NCBI GenBank assembly: GCA_903823665.1
Contig: CAIJTR010000183.1
Coordinates: 1 to 33,499 of the forward strand
Source: an uncultured Rhodospirillales bacterium
GTDB taxonomy: Bacteria; Pseudomonadota; Alphaproteobacteria; Acetobacterales; Acetobacteraceae
Length of the DNA stretch: 33,499 bases
Direction: 5' to 3'
In this document: in pieces, positions 1-7,616 of the stretch
Numbering within the stretch: the first letter of the stretch is position 1
Layout of the letters: every line of letters begins with the position of its first letter
Program-made: the position numbers and the translations under genes
The notes under the pieces: generated by a model
Seen by the model: only the letters and a program-made list of their open reading frames with translations
What the model was told of the DNA's origin: nothing
Databases searched by the model: none

Positions 1-34
1 AATAATTAACGCAGGGTGCCTTCGCTTTGGAACT

Positions 35-62
35 GCACCATTTTCACCGCAGAGAATGGTGC
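35..62. other. Inverted repeat downstream of rmuC
   Basis: GCACCATT (35-42) and AATGGTGC (55-62) form a perfect 8-bp stem with a 12-base loop, 20 bases beyond the rmuC stop. No T-run follows in the direction of rmuC transcription, so it is at best a weak or Rho-assisted terminator. Nothing else is visible in bases 1-81. Confidence 0.25.
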
Positions 63-81
63 GACGCTCAAGCGCTCCGCC

Positions 82-1590
82 CTACAAGTCCGCCTCGTCA
101 TCCACGCTATCCTCGGTCAGCAAATCCTGATCCAGCCCCAACACCAACTCGGAGCGGACATCATCAATCGCATCCACCCGCTTCAGCACACGGCCAATCA
201 CGTTCTGCCGCGTCACGGTCTGATCAATGGTTTTGGAAAGAGTGCCCGCCTGCTTCTTCAACGTCGCAAGCACCTGGCCAAACTTCACCCATTCGGACTT
301 CACAGCAGCCAGCGTCTGCCCAATCTCAGTGGCCTTCTGCTCCAGGCTCAGCGTGGCGTAGCTCACCCGCAGCGTGTGCAAAAACGCCGGCAGCAGGCTT
401 GGCCCCATCAGCAGCACCTGATTTTCATGCCGGATGACGTCGATCAGGCCAGGAGCACGCGCCACCTCGGCAAACAGGCTGTCGCTCGGCACATACAAAA
501 TGGCGAAATCCAGCGTGCGTGGGGCCAAGATGTATTTCGTCTGAATCTGCCGCGCCTCCTGCCGGATGGCACGCACCAGGGCCGCCCGCGCCGCCGCCTC
601 CTCCTCCCGGTTGGCGGCATCACTCGCCGCCAGCATCCGTGTGTAATCCTCGGTCGGAAACTTGCTGTCGATGGCAAGCCACGCATGCTCACCGCCCCGG
701 CCCGGCACACGCAGCGCGAATTCCACCAACTCGCTGCTTTGTTCTTTGACGCGGAAATTCTTCTCGAACGCACCCAGCGGCAGAATATCCGTCAGCATCG
801 CCTCCAGCTGCGCCTCGCCCCAGCCACCGCGTGACTTCACGTTGGAGAACAACCGCTTCAGGTCGCCCACTTCACCGGCAACACTCTGCACCTGACCAAT
901 CGCCTGCTGCACTGACGAAAGCTGCTCCTGCAAATTGGTGAAGCTGTCCTTCAACTGCTTCTCCAAGGCCGATTGCAGCTTCTCGTCCACGGCTTTGCGC
1001 ATCTCCTCCAGCTTGGCCTCATTGCCGGCGCGCATCGCTTCCAACTGCGTCCCCACCAGCGCGCGCAGCTTCTCCTGCTCCTCGCGCAATGTGACATCGA
1101 GCGCGGCGAGCCTTTGCGCAAAACCGCCCAATGCGGCCTCGGTCGACTCCCGCGCCAATGTCGCGCTCTCGGTCATCTGCGTCTTGAACGCCAGCAGGGC
1201 CGCGTGCATCGCCGCATTCCGCTCGGTCTGTGCTTCACCAAACCGGCCCAGCGAAAGATCAATCGCCTCGCGCTGTGTGCGGCCAAAACGCTCCAGCCCA
1301 TCCTGCTGTGCTGCAAGCCCCACCTGCACCTTGTCGAACGCCGCCGCCAACCCGTCCCGCGTGCCAGTCGCGATCTCCCGCCGCAAGCCCTGGTCCATCT
1401 CCATGAACGCCCGGCGCATCGTCTCGGTCTCTTCGCGCAAACGGCGGTCCAACTGCGACAGGCGGCCGCTTTGCAAAATGAGCAGCACCAACGCGATCAG
1501 CGCGAAACTTGCCGCCAACAATGCGGCGGTGGCCGCCAGGCTCAGCCCGGCGAGGACATGCAAAATGGCGTCGGCGCTGAAATCCTGCAT
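82..1590 (-). CDS. rmuC: RmuC family protein (putative DNA recombination protein)
   Basis: The 502-residue product is a membrane-anchored RmuC-type protein. This family has a nuclease-like fold and in E. coli limits inversions between short repeats; its exact biochemistry is unsettled. A hydrophobic segment lies at about residues 8-37. A long Ala/Glu/Arg-rich coiled coil follows (about 40-240). The RmuC core comes next, with the family landmarks RGGWGE and DSKFPTEDY. The C-terminal tail is acidic (DSVDDEADL). The start is the ATG at 1588-1590 (MQDFSAD), 10 bases after the stop of the upstream carboxypeptidase gene; an in-frame extension to 1698 would overlap that gene by 98 bases and gives an unlikely Arg-rich N-terminus. 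The short gap suggests co-transcription with the carboxypeptidase. Family assignment is firm; the role is by homology only. Confidence 0.9.
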   Translation of the reverse strand: MQDFSADAILHVLAGLSLAATAALLAASFALIALVLLILQSGRLSQLDRRLREETETMRRAFMEMDQGLRREIATGTRDGLAAAFDKVQVGLAAQQDGLERFGRTQREAIDLSLGRFGEAQTERNAAMHAALLAFKTQMTESATLARESTEAALGGFAQRLAALDVTLREEQEKLRALVGTQLEAMRAGNEAKLEEMRKAVDEKLQSALEKQLKDSFTNLQEQLSSVQQAIGQVQSVAGEVGDLKRLFSNVKSRGGWGEAQLEAMLTDILPLGAFEKNFRVKEQSSELVEFALRVPGRGGEHAWLAIDSKFPTEDYTRMLAASDAANREEEAAARAALVRAIRQEARQIQTKYILAPRTLDFAILYVPSDSLFAEVARAPGLIDVIRHENQVLLMGPSLLPAFLHTLRVSYATLSLEQKATEIGQTLAAVKSEWVKFGQVLATLKKQAGTLSKTIDQTVTRQNVIGRVLKRVDAIDDVRSELVLGLDQDLLTEDSVDDEADL

Positions 1591-1600
1591 CGCAGCGGCG

Positions 1601-2833
1601 CTAACCGCGCGCGACCTGACGCGTCTCTGGGTGCAGCACCACGCAGGCCATTTTGTGTTTGCCCATCGAATTGCAGGCCGAGTTCGCCTCAGCCGCACTC
1701 ATCCCAGACAGCTGCGCCCGCCAAACTGGGTGACCAAGTGCCAAGCCGGTTTCAATGCGGATTTGCCCACCATCGGCATATTTCCGCGCAGCCATCGCGG
1801 CCTGACGCGCCGCCGGCTCGCTGTTGAAGCTGCCGACCTGCACGCCCCAGCTTGCCGTGACCGGTGGACGTGGTGGTGGCGGCGGAGCCGGTGGCATTGG
1901 CACCATTGTCGCAGCACTCGCCTGCGACATCAGGCTGGCGCGAGGCGTTTCCACTCGGGGCATCTCCCGATGATAGGCCGCCGTCATCGGAGCCACATTC
2001 ATCATCTCAAAGCCCTGGTCAAGCAGCGCCATCATCTGCCCGTCACGCTCACCCGGCCCCTTGGCCCCGAGCACCACACCAACCAGACGAACATCCGAAC
2101 GCAAAGCCGACGTGACCATGTTGAAGCCTGATGCGGTCACGAATCCGGTCTTGATGCCGTCCGCGCCAGGGTAGGTCTGCAGCAGGTGATCGTGGTTTGG
2201 GATCACCCGGCCATGGAAGCGAAACTCCGGCACCGAGAAATAGCGGTATTGCGCCGGGAAATCGAACACCAAACGACGGGCCAGCGTTGACATGTCACGC
2301 GCCGTCGAAATCTGCTCGGGGTCCGGCACACCGGAAGCATTGTGGAACTGGGTGCTGTTCATCCCGAGTGTGCGCGCGCGCAACGTCATCATCTGCGCGA
2401 AGCGGTTTTCATCGCCCCCAAGCAATTCGCCCAGGGCAGACGCAGCGTCATTGGCCGATTTCGTCACCAGCCCCAGAATCGCCTGCTCCACCGTCAGGCG
2501 CGTGCCCGGCACCAGCCCCAGCTTCGACGGGATCATCGAAGCCGCATGCGGGCTCACCGGCACCACCGTGTCCAGCGCAACGCGGCGGTCGCGCAGCGCC
2601 TCGAACACCAGATAAAGCGTCATCATCTTGGTCAGGCTGGCCGGATGGCGCGGTTCATCCGCATTGACCGCCGACAGCACACGCCCGGTTCGCGCCTCGA
2701 CCACGATTGAGCTGTAGCGATCCGAGCCGATCTGCGCCCATGCCTGAGAAGACGCGACAAGCATCAGCATCAACACCAGCATCATCACGCCAGAGCGCCG
2801 GTTCAGCGCCAGAAGCGCGGGCTTGCGTGTCAT
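1601..2833 (-). CDS. D-alanyl-D-alanine carboxypeptidase (S11/PBP5 family) with C-terminal SPOR domain
   Basis: This 410-residue exported enzyme should remove the terminal D-Ala from peptidoglycan pentapeptides in the periplasm. A signal peptide covers about residues 1-33 (AWA cleavage). All three penicillin-binding motifs of peptidase S11 are present: SLTK (Ser66, Lys69), SAN (126-128) and KTG (228-230). After the catalytic part comes a Pro-rich linker (about 312-324) and then a SPOR domain (about 328-403, WGVQVGSF...). SPOR domains bind glycan strands stripped of stem peptides and often target proteins to the division site. The usual PBP5 C-terminal amphipathic membrane anchor is not visible; SPOR may replace it. 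An AAGGA lies about 10 bases before the ATG at 2833. The gene is followed after 10 bases by rmuC. The family name is sure, while the paralogue (DacA, DacC or DacF) is not. Confidence 0.93.
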   Translation of the reverse strand: MTRKPALLALNRRSGVMMLVLMLMLVASSQAWAQIGSDRYSSIVVEARTGRVLSAVNADEPRHPASLTKMMTLYLVFEALRDRRVALDTVVPVSPHAASMIPSKLGLVPGTRLTVEQAILGLVTKSANDAASALGELLGGDENRFAQMMTLRARTLGMNSTQFHNASGVPDPEQISTARDMSTLARRLVFDFPAQYRYFSVPEFRFHGRVIPNHDHLLQTYPGADGIKTGFVTASGFNMVTSALRSDVRLVGVVLGAKGPGERDGQMMALLDQGFEMMNVAPMTAAYHREMPRVETPRASLMSQASAATMVPMPPAPPPPPRPPVTASWGVQVGSFNSEPAARQAAMAARKYADGGQIRIETGLALGHPVWRAQLSGMSAAEANSACNSMGKHKMACVVLHPETRQVARG

Positions 2834-2962
2834 CGGCCTATCATCCTTCGCATGAAGGCCAACCTAATGGTCACGCCGTTGTGCTGTCCAGGCCTAAGGA
2901 AGGTAGCAAATTGGAACGATTCAAACGAGTTAATCAACCGTTACCGGCCTCATAGATTTTTA

Positions 2963-2977
2963 TTGTGCAGCGCACAA
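2963..2977. promoter_or_regulatory. TGC-rich palindrome, possible second PhaR-type site
   Basis: TTGTGC-AGC-GCACAA is a perfect 6-bp inverted repeat with a 3-base centre, 54 bases upstream of a second TGC-rich palindrome in the phasin control region. It has the TGC-N3-GCA core but lacks the outer C/G of the CTGC-N3-GCAG operator, so PhaR binding here is less certain. Confidence 0.35.
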
Positions 2978-2983
2978 ATTCGC

Positions 2984-3012
2984 TTGAAACCGTGATAAAT
3001 ACAGCGTAGATG
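2984..3012 (+). promoter_or_regulatory. Candidate phaP promoter
   Basis: TTGAAA (2984-2989) could act as a -35 box, with a 17-base spacer to a poor -10 (TAGATG, 3007-3012). Initiation would fall near 3019-3020, inside the palindrome at 3017-3035, which would suit repressor control. The -10 matches consensus at only three of six positions, so this is a suggestion. Confidence 0.3.
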
Positions 3013-3016
3013 CTGG

Positions 3017-3035
3017 CATGCTGCAGTGCAGCATG
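3017..3035. promoter_or_regulatory. Putative PhaR operator upstream of phasin gene
   Basis: CATGCTGCA-G-TGCAGCATG is a perfect 9-bp inverted repeat around one base. Its core reads CTGC-AGT-GCAG, the CTGC-N3-GCAG pattern I recall for PhaR of Rhodobacter, which relates to the TGC-rich phaP operators of Paracoccus. PhaR represses phasin synthesis until PHB titrates it away. The site lies 84 bases upstream of the phasin ATG. The sequence match is direct; the regulator is inferred, since no phaR gene is in this window. Confidence 0.65.
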
Positions 3036-3119
3036 AAATGGCTTGGTCGAGGTAGGCCGTTCGGAACGCTCTAACGCCGAACAATATCCGTTCCGGGCTT
3101 GTCCGCAAGGAGTTATCGA

Positions 3120-3845
3120 ATGGCTGCCAAGAAAAGCACACCAACACCGGTCAAGGCGCAGGTTGTCGTCAAGCCGGTTGCGGCAAAGGCTGTGGCCAGC
3201 AAGCCCGTCATAGCCGCGCCCGTTGAGATCCAGATTACAAAAGCAAAGCCAATCGTCGCCCCAGCACCGGTGATCGCACCCGTTGTCAAGACGACAGCCA
3301 CCCCGGTGCACGCTGCAAAGACGCCTGTGGCAGAAGCAACGGTGGCAGCTGCCCCGGCGATCGAAGACGTGGTCGGCATCAGCCCGGCCATGGAGACCGT
3401 GAAGAAGAACATGGCAGAGCTGCCCAAGCGCATCTCAGCCGTGGTGACTGATATCAAGAAATCCCAAACAGAGGTGAACACGCACATGGAAAAAGTCATG
3501 AAATCCGCAGAAGAACTCGTCGCTTTCGGTCAGGGCAACGTTGAAGCTTTCGTGAAGTCCAGCCAGATCTGGGCCACGGGCATGCAGGACCTGAGCAAGC
3601 ACATCGCTGCCGCAGCCCAGGCTTCGATGGACGAGAGCATGGCGAGCGTGAAGGCGCTCACCTCGGTGAAGTCGTTCAAGGAAGCCATCGACCTGCAGGG
3701 CAGCATGGCCAAGACCGCCATGGAGAAGATGGTTGCCGAGACCGGCAAGCTGACCGACGCTTCCATGAAGCTCGCTGAGCAGGCAATGGCCCCGATCACC
3801 GCTCGCGTGAGCCTTGCCACCGAGAAGTTCACCAAGGCTGCTTAA
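3120..3845 (+). CDS. phaP: Phasin (polyhydroxyalkanoate granule-associated protein)
   Basis: The 241-residue product resembles alphaproteobacterial phasins, small proteins that coat PHB granules and control their number and size. Residues 1-82 form a low-complexity tail rich in Ala, Pro, Val and Lys, with about ten Lys and only two acidic residues before residue 80. The Phasin_2-like helical region follows (about 95-235), amphipathic and lacking Cys, with the typical run of ELVAFGQGNVEAFVKS (about 132-147). The ATG at 3120 is chosen because AAGGAG (3107-3112) sits seven bases upstream; an in-frame start at 3099 would lie before that site. The gene is monocistronic, with a palindromic operator upstream and a strong terminator after it, which fits a highly expressed regulated gene. 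The Lys-rich tail resembles the DNA-binding AAKP tails of PhaF-type phasins, but here it is N-terminal. Confidence 0.9.
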   Translation: MAAKKSTPTPVKAQVVVKPVAAKAVASKPVIAAPVEIQITKAKPIVAPAPVIAPVVKTTATPVHAAKTPVAEATVAAAPAIEDVVGISPAMETVKKNMAELPKRISAVVTDIKKSQTEVNTHMEKVMKSAEELVAFGQGNVEAFVKSSQIWATGMQDLSKHIAAAAQASMDESMASVKALTSVKSFKEAIDLQGSMAKTAMEKMVAETGKLTDASMKLAEQAMAPITARVSLATEKFTKAA

Positions 3846-3871
3846 GCTTTCGTGACCTCGCAGACTGCCGC

Positions 3872-3907
3872 AAAGGCCTGGGGTTCGCCCCGGGCCTTTC
3901 GCTTTTT
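3872..3907 (+). terminator. Intrinsic terminator of phaP
   Basis: AAAGGCCTGGGG (3872-3883) pairs with CCCCGGGCCTTT (3888-3899) around a TTCG tetraloop: a 12-bp stem with one T-G wobble, followed by TTTTT (3903-3907). It starts 27 bases after the phasin stop. Confidence 0.88.
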
Positions 3908-4070
3908 CTGCCGATTTGGGTGGCCCACCCCCATCAAGACGCTTTCAACCGGCCACGCATTTCAGATATTCTTTGCGATAAACGCGACGGCTGCCGTGGA
4001 CAAGCGCGCAATACAGCCCCATTTCTGCGCACCACTCGCCGTCGTGGCCAGGAACAACCGGTTGCCCTAC

Positions 4071-4481
4071 ATGCACGATACCAAGTTCGCTCAGAATGCC
4101 AGCTCTCCCGCTTCCACCCGCATCACCGGTGCCGACCGCCGCGAGGATGGTGGTGGCTCGGGTGACAATCGCCCTGACGGCGGCAACCCAAACATCGGCG
4201 TTGCCACCAAAACCCGCACCCGCACGCGCAAACCCGCGATGTACAAGGTGCTCATGTTGAATGACGACTACACGCCCATGGAATTCGTCGTTCATGTGCT
4301 GGAACGGTTCTTCCAAAAGACCCGCGAGGAATCGACCCGCATCATGCTCCACGTTCACCGCCGCGGCGTCGGCGTCTGCGGCGTGTTCACCTATGAAGTG
4401 GCCGAGACGAAGGTGACACAGGTGATGGACCTTGCCCGCCAGAACCAGCACCCGCTGCAATGCACGATTGAGAAGGACTGA
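4071..4481 (+). CDS. clpS: ATP-dependent Clp protease adaptor ClpS
   Basis: ClpS delivers N-end-rule substrates to the ClpAP protease. The core (about residues 57-136) aligns closely with E. coli ClpS at a constant offset of 30: Asn64 and Asp65 bind the substrate alpha-amino group, Met70 is the gatekeeper and His96 the second pocket residue. The typical [13 protein letters not shown] segment is present. The ATG at 4071 gives 136 residues with a 56-residue, Gly/Asp/Arg-rich N-terminal extension, longer than the roughly 25-35 usual residues. No good ribosome binding site is seen, so a later start cannot be excluded; an in-frame reading back to 3852 would run out of the phasin terminator and is unlikely. 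clpA, often the next gene, is absent; the neighbour is a convergent MFS gene 11 bases away. Confidence 0.93.
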   Translation: MHDTKFAQNASSPASTRITGADRREDGGGSGDNRPDGGNPNIGVATKTRTRTRKPAMYKVLMLNDDYTPMEFVVHVLERFFQKTREESTRIMLHVHRRGVGVCGVFTYEVAETKVTQVMDLARQNQHPLQCTIEKD

Positions 4482-4492
4482 GCCGGGAAGGT

Positions 4493-5683
4493 TTAAGCGG
4501 CCTCTCGCTCCAGCGCGCCCAGGTCCAGCCTCACCAGCTTGGGCGCGCGCCACGCGGTCACCGCCACCACGCAAAGCGTGATCACGCCGCCGATCCACAC
4601 TGCCGGAACCGCACCCATTGCCCCCGCCAGCATGCCGCTCTCAAACTCGCCCAGCTCGTTGGACGAACTGATGAACACCGAACGCACCGCCGCAATCCGT
4701 CCGCGCATCGGCCCCGGTGCGCGCAGCCGCAAAATCGCCTGACGGATCACCACGCTCACCCCATCACACGCCCCCGCCGCCGCCAGTGCGACCACCGACA
4801 GTGCGAAGTTGCGGGAAAACGCGAACACGATGATCGCCACGCCAAACCCCGCGATCACGCCATGAAACACAAGCCCCGCCCGTGCCCGCGGCGGCGCTCG
4901 AACCGCCACCAGCATCGCCAGCAATGAGCCCACCGCCGGTGCCGCGCGCAGCACGCCGAACCCAATCGGCCCCACATGCAGAACATCGGTCGCAAACACC
5001 GGCAGCAGCGCCGTGGCGCCCCCGAAGAACACCGCGAACAGATCAAGCGCCATCGAGCTCAGCAAAATCTGATCGGCAAAGACGATGCGGACACCCTCGG
5101 CAATCCGCGCCAACGCGCCGTCCCCAATGCTGCGCGGCGGGGCCGGACGGTCGGGCACAAACGCCGCCACCATCAGGCCAGAGCACGCAAACAGCACCAT
5201 CGCCGCTGCGTAGGTCCACCCTGGCCCGGCATAATTGAACAACAACGCCCCCAGCAGCGGCCCCACCAGCCGCGCCGCCTGCGACGATGAGCCCAAAATC
5301 GAAGCCCCCCGCAACGCACGAGACGCCGGCACAATCTCCGCCTCCAGCCCCGACACCGCCGGTGTGGCAAATGCCGCAACACATCCCAGCAGAAACCCGG
5401 TGGCGTAGATGATCCACACCATCGCCGATGGCCCGGCCTGCGACCCCATCACCAGCAGAGCCGTCAGCACCACATAGGCCACGCGCGTACAAAGTGTGAC
5501 CACCCGCCTGCTATGCCGGTCCGCAATCACCCCGCCGTACAGAACCAGCGTCACCGCCGGAATCGCCTGCGCCAGCCCCAGCCACCCAAGGCTCAACGGA
5601 TCATGCGTCAGCTCATACAGATGATAGCCCAACAGAACGTTAAGCCCCGATGAGGCGAGCGCATTAAAGGCTGAGGCAATCAC
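4493..5683 (-). CDS. MFS transporter (EntS/MFS_3-like exporter)
   Basis: This is an inner-membrane major facilitator protein of about 400 residues and 12 predicted membrane segments. The conserved loop motif between the second and third segments is visible as GGVIADRHSRR, and the opening VLLGYHLYELTHDPLSLGWLGLAQAIP is typical of the enterobactin-exporter-like branch. The substrate is unknown. The start is problematic. The protein should begin a few residues before QHFRSF, but no ATG, GTG or TTG is in frame between 5683 (GTG, chosen here) and 5806 (GTG, 89 bases inside the upstream permease gene). A TTG at 5857 would overlap by 140 bases. An ATT at 5722 that overlaps the permease stop is also possible. 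The gene lies directly after the permease gene on the same strand and may be co-transcribed with it. Confidence 0.85.
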   Translation of the reverse strand: MIASAFNALASSGLNVLLGYHLYELTHDPLSLGWLGLAQAIPAVTLVLYGGVIADRHSRRVVTLCTRVAYVVLTALLVMGSQAGPSAMVWIIYATGFLLGCVAAFATPAVSGLEAEIVPASRALRGASILGSSSQAARLVGPLLGALLFNYAGPGWTYAAAMVLFACSGLMVAAFVPDRPAPPRSIGDGALARIAEGVRIVFADQILLSSMALDLFAVFFGGATALLPVFATDVLHVGPIGFGVLRAAPAVGSLLAMLVAVRAPPRARAGLVFHGVIAGFGVAIIVFAFSRNFALSVVALAAAGACDGVSVVIRQAILRLRAPGPMRGRIAAVRSVFISSSNELGEFESGMLAGAMGAVPAVWIGGVITLCVVAVTAWRAPKLVRLDLGALEREAA

Positions 5684-5717
5684 AAAGCTGCGAAAATGCT
5701 GCGGTAATCCAATCTCG

Positions 5718-6587
5718 CTAATGCTGCATACCCCACCTTCGGACCGTGCGACGCTCGATCCAGCGGAACACCAAATTCTCCATCGCCAGCCCGATGATGA
5801 TGACACAGAGCAGGCCCGCGAACACGGATGGAATCTCCAGCTGGTTCTTGTTCTCAAAGATAAACCAGCCCAATCCGCCCTTCCCCGAGCTCACGCCAAA
5901 CACCAACTCGGCCGCAATCAGCGTGCGCCACGCAAACGCCCAGCCGATCTTCAACCCCGTCAAAATCGACGGAAACGCCGCGGGCACCAAAATCTTCAGC
6001 ACATAGGAAAGGCTCGAAAGCCCATAATTGCGCCCCACCATGCGCAGCGTGGAACTCACCCCCATGAACCCCGCGTGCATGTTCAGCGCCACCACCCACA
6101 GCACCGAATGCACCAGCACGAACACCAAACTGCCGGAGCCCAGCCCGAACCACAGCAACGCCAGCGGCAGCAGCGCGATGGCAGGCAGCGGGTTGAACAT
6201 CGACGTCAGCGTCTCAAGGAAGTCGTTGCCCAGCCGCGTGGTGATCGCCAGCACCGACAACAACGTCGCAAGCCCGGCACCGACTGCGTAGCCAATCAGC
6301 AGCACCTTGATCGAAACCCAAGCCCGAGCCGGCAACACGCCGTTCACCAGATTATCGGTGAACGCCTCAATGGTGTCGGTGAACGAGGGGAACAGCAGCG
6401 AGTTGTCGGACCACACGCCATAAGCCTGCCAGGCCCCGCACAACGCTGCGATAATCACCGCCTTGCGCAGCCAGCCCATATTCCAAAGCCGCTCCCACGC
6501 GGGAATCGGCCGCTCCACCGCCTCCGCCCCACTGAAATGCTCCACCTCGCGGAAGATATCCGGGCGCGCTGCTGGTTCGATGTCCAT
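5718..6587 (-). CDS. NitT/TauT-family ABC transporter permease
   Basis: The 289-residue product is an inner-membrane permease of the SsuC/TauC/NrtB type (BPD_transp_1). It has about six hydrophobic segments and the cytoplasmic EAA-like loop near NYGLSSLSYVLKILVPAAFPSILTG, which contacts the ATPase. The start is the ATG at 6587 (MDIEPAARPD), with AAGGG about eight bases upstream; the reading frame stays open to 6815 but that part runs through a palindromic repeat and is not coding. The soluble N-terminus before the first membrane segment (about 40 residues) is long for the family. The cognate ATPase gene lies 193 bases upstream on the same strand. The substrate (sulfonate, nitrate, pyrimidine or other) cannot be read from the sequence. 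Confidence 0.9.
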   Translation of the reverse strand: MDIEPAARPDIFREVEHFSGAEAVERPIPAWERLWNMGWLRKAVIIAALCGAWQAYGVWSDNSLLFPSFTDTIEAFTDNLVNGVLPARAWVSIKVLLIGYAVGAGLATLLSVLAITTRLGNDFLETLTSMFNPLPAIALLPLALLWFGLGSGSLVFVLVHSVLWVVALNMHAGFMGVSSTLRMVGRNYGLSSLSYVLKILVPAAFPSILTGLKIGWAFAWRTLIAAELVFGVSSGKGGLGWFIFENKNQLEIPSVFAGLLCVIIIGLAMENLVFRWIERRTVRRWGMQH

Positions 6588-6637
6588 GACGTTCACCCTT
6601 GGCGCTGAATGAAAAGGGGCAGGCCCGCCAAAGACCC

Positions 6638-6743
6638 CGTCATTGCGAGGCGCGCTTGCGCCGTGGCAATCCAGAGGCACGAGACGTCGTTTCGCCGCAG
6701 ACCTCTGGATTGCCACGCCCCGAAGCCGGGGCTCGCAATGACG
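6638..6743. repeat. Palindromic intergenic repeat (GTCATTGCGAG / GCAATCCAG type)
   Basis: Two nested inverted repeats share one axis. The outer arms are CGTCATTGCGAG (6638-6649) and CTCGCAATGACG (6732-6743). The inner arms are GTGGCAATCCAGAGG (6663-6677) and CCTCTGGATTGCCAC (6702-6716). The whole can fold into a long hairpin of about 106 bases. The GTCATTGCGAG...GCAATCCAG wording recurs as dispersed palindromes in many alphaproteobacterial genomes. It lies in the gap between ATPase and permease genes of one transport operon. No transposase is nearby. Confidence 0.85.
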
Positions 6744-6780
6744 GCTGACTGATGCGTGTTCGGCATTGCCATTCCCCCGA

Positions 6781-7518
6781 TCATGCGAACAACAACGTGT
6801 TGATCTGCGACTCAAGCTCCATCTGCCGCAACGGCTCGGTGCTCGAATTCACCTCTGCCCGCACCTGCCCAGGATGGGGGGACAGCAGCAAAATGCGGGT
6901 GCCGATGCGGATCGCCTCATTGATAGAATGCGTCACGAACAGCACCGTGAACTTCGTATCGTCCCACAGCCGCAACAGCTCGTCCTGCATCGTCCGCCGC
7001 GTCAGCGCATCGAGGGCTGCGAACGGTTCGTCCATCAACAAAATCTCCGGCTCCATCGCCATGCCGCGTGCAATCGCCACCCGCTGCTTCATGCCACCCG
7101 AGAGTGTGTGCGGATAACTGTCGGCGAACTTAGACAGCCCCACCTTGTCGATGTAATGCCGCGCCCGGCCCACCGCCTCGGCCTTGCGCATCCGTCCGCT
7201 CGCCAGCAGCGGAAACACCACATTATCGGCCACCGTCTTCCACGGCAGCAACTGGTCGAATTCCTGAAACACCATCATCCGGTCCGGGCCGGGGCCGCTG
7301 ATATGCTGGCCGCGCAGGCTGATATCGCCCTCAATCGGCTTGATGTAGCCGCCGACGGCCTTGAGCAATGAGGACTTGCCGCAGCCAGACGGGCCAAGCA
7401 GCACAAACCGATCCCCCTGCAACACAGAGAAACTCACACGGTGCGTGGCCGTCACAACGCGCTCGCTGGTCTTGTACTGCAACGTCACGCCACGAACATC
7501 GAGAAGCGGCTCAGACAT
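6781..7518 (-). CDS. NitT/TauT-family ABC transporter ATP-binding protein
   Basis: The 245-residue product is a nucleotide-binding subunit of the SsuB/TauB/NrtD type. Counted from the ATG at 7518 it carries Walker A GPSGCGKS (42-49), Q-loop Gln85, signature LSGGMKQRVAIARG (139-152), Walker B ending in catalytic Glu164, and the H-loop in FVTHSINEA. All are intact. Several ATGs cluster here (7518, 7521, 7530, 7533); MSEPLLDVRG is chosen because family members begin about this close to the first strand. It drives the permease encoded downstream. The gene is divergent from a binding-protein gene 98 bases away, which probably completes the importer. Confidence 0.9.
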   Translation of the reverse strand: MSEPLLDVRGVTLQYKTSERVVTATHRVSFSVLQGDRFVLLGPSGCGKSSLLKAVGGYIKPIEGDISLRGQHISGPGPDRMMVFQEFDQLLPWKTVADNVVFPLLASGRMRKAEAVGRARHYIDKVGLSKFADSYPHTLSGGMKQRVAIARGMAMEPEILLMDEPFAALDALTRRTMQDELLRLWDDTKFTVLFVTHSINEAIRIGTRILLLSPHPGQVRAEVNSSTEPLRQMELESQINTLLFA

Positions 7519-7616
7519 CATCCATCCCATCATTTTGGCACAGTCTCCCAGGGATTGCCGCCGCTTGTCCATCACCGCCGCTCACCCTAGGCTTCGCAAA
7601 AATGGAGGAGACGGGA

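Noticed and set aside
16-834. Long open frames antisense to rmuC, and similar antisense frames across most genes
   Set aside because: They mirror the codon pattern of real genes in GC-rich DNA, have Arg/Pro/His-rich low-complexity translations, no domain motifs and no ribosome binding sites.
2919-2936. Possible CtrA box near TTCAAACGAGTTAA
   Set aside because: Only one full TTAA half-site, and the spacing is six and not seven bases.
3852-4070. N-terminal extension of the clpS frame to 3852
   Set aside because: It would begin inside the phasin terminator hairpin region and encode residues not resembling any ClpS; the ATG at 4071 is the first sensible start.
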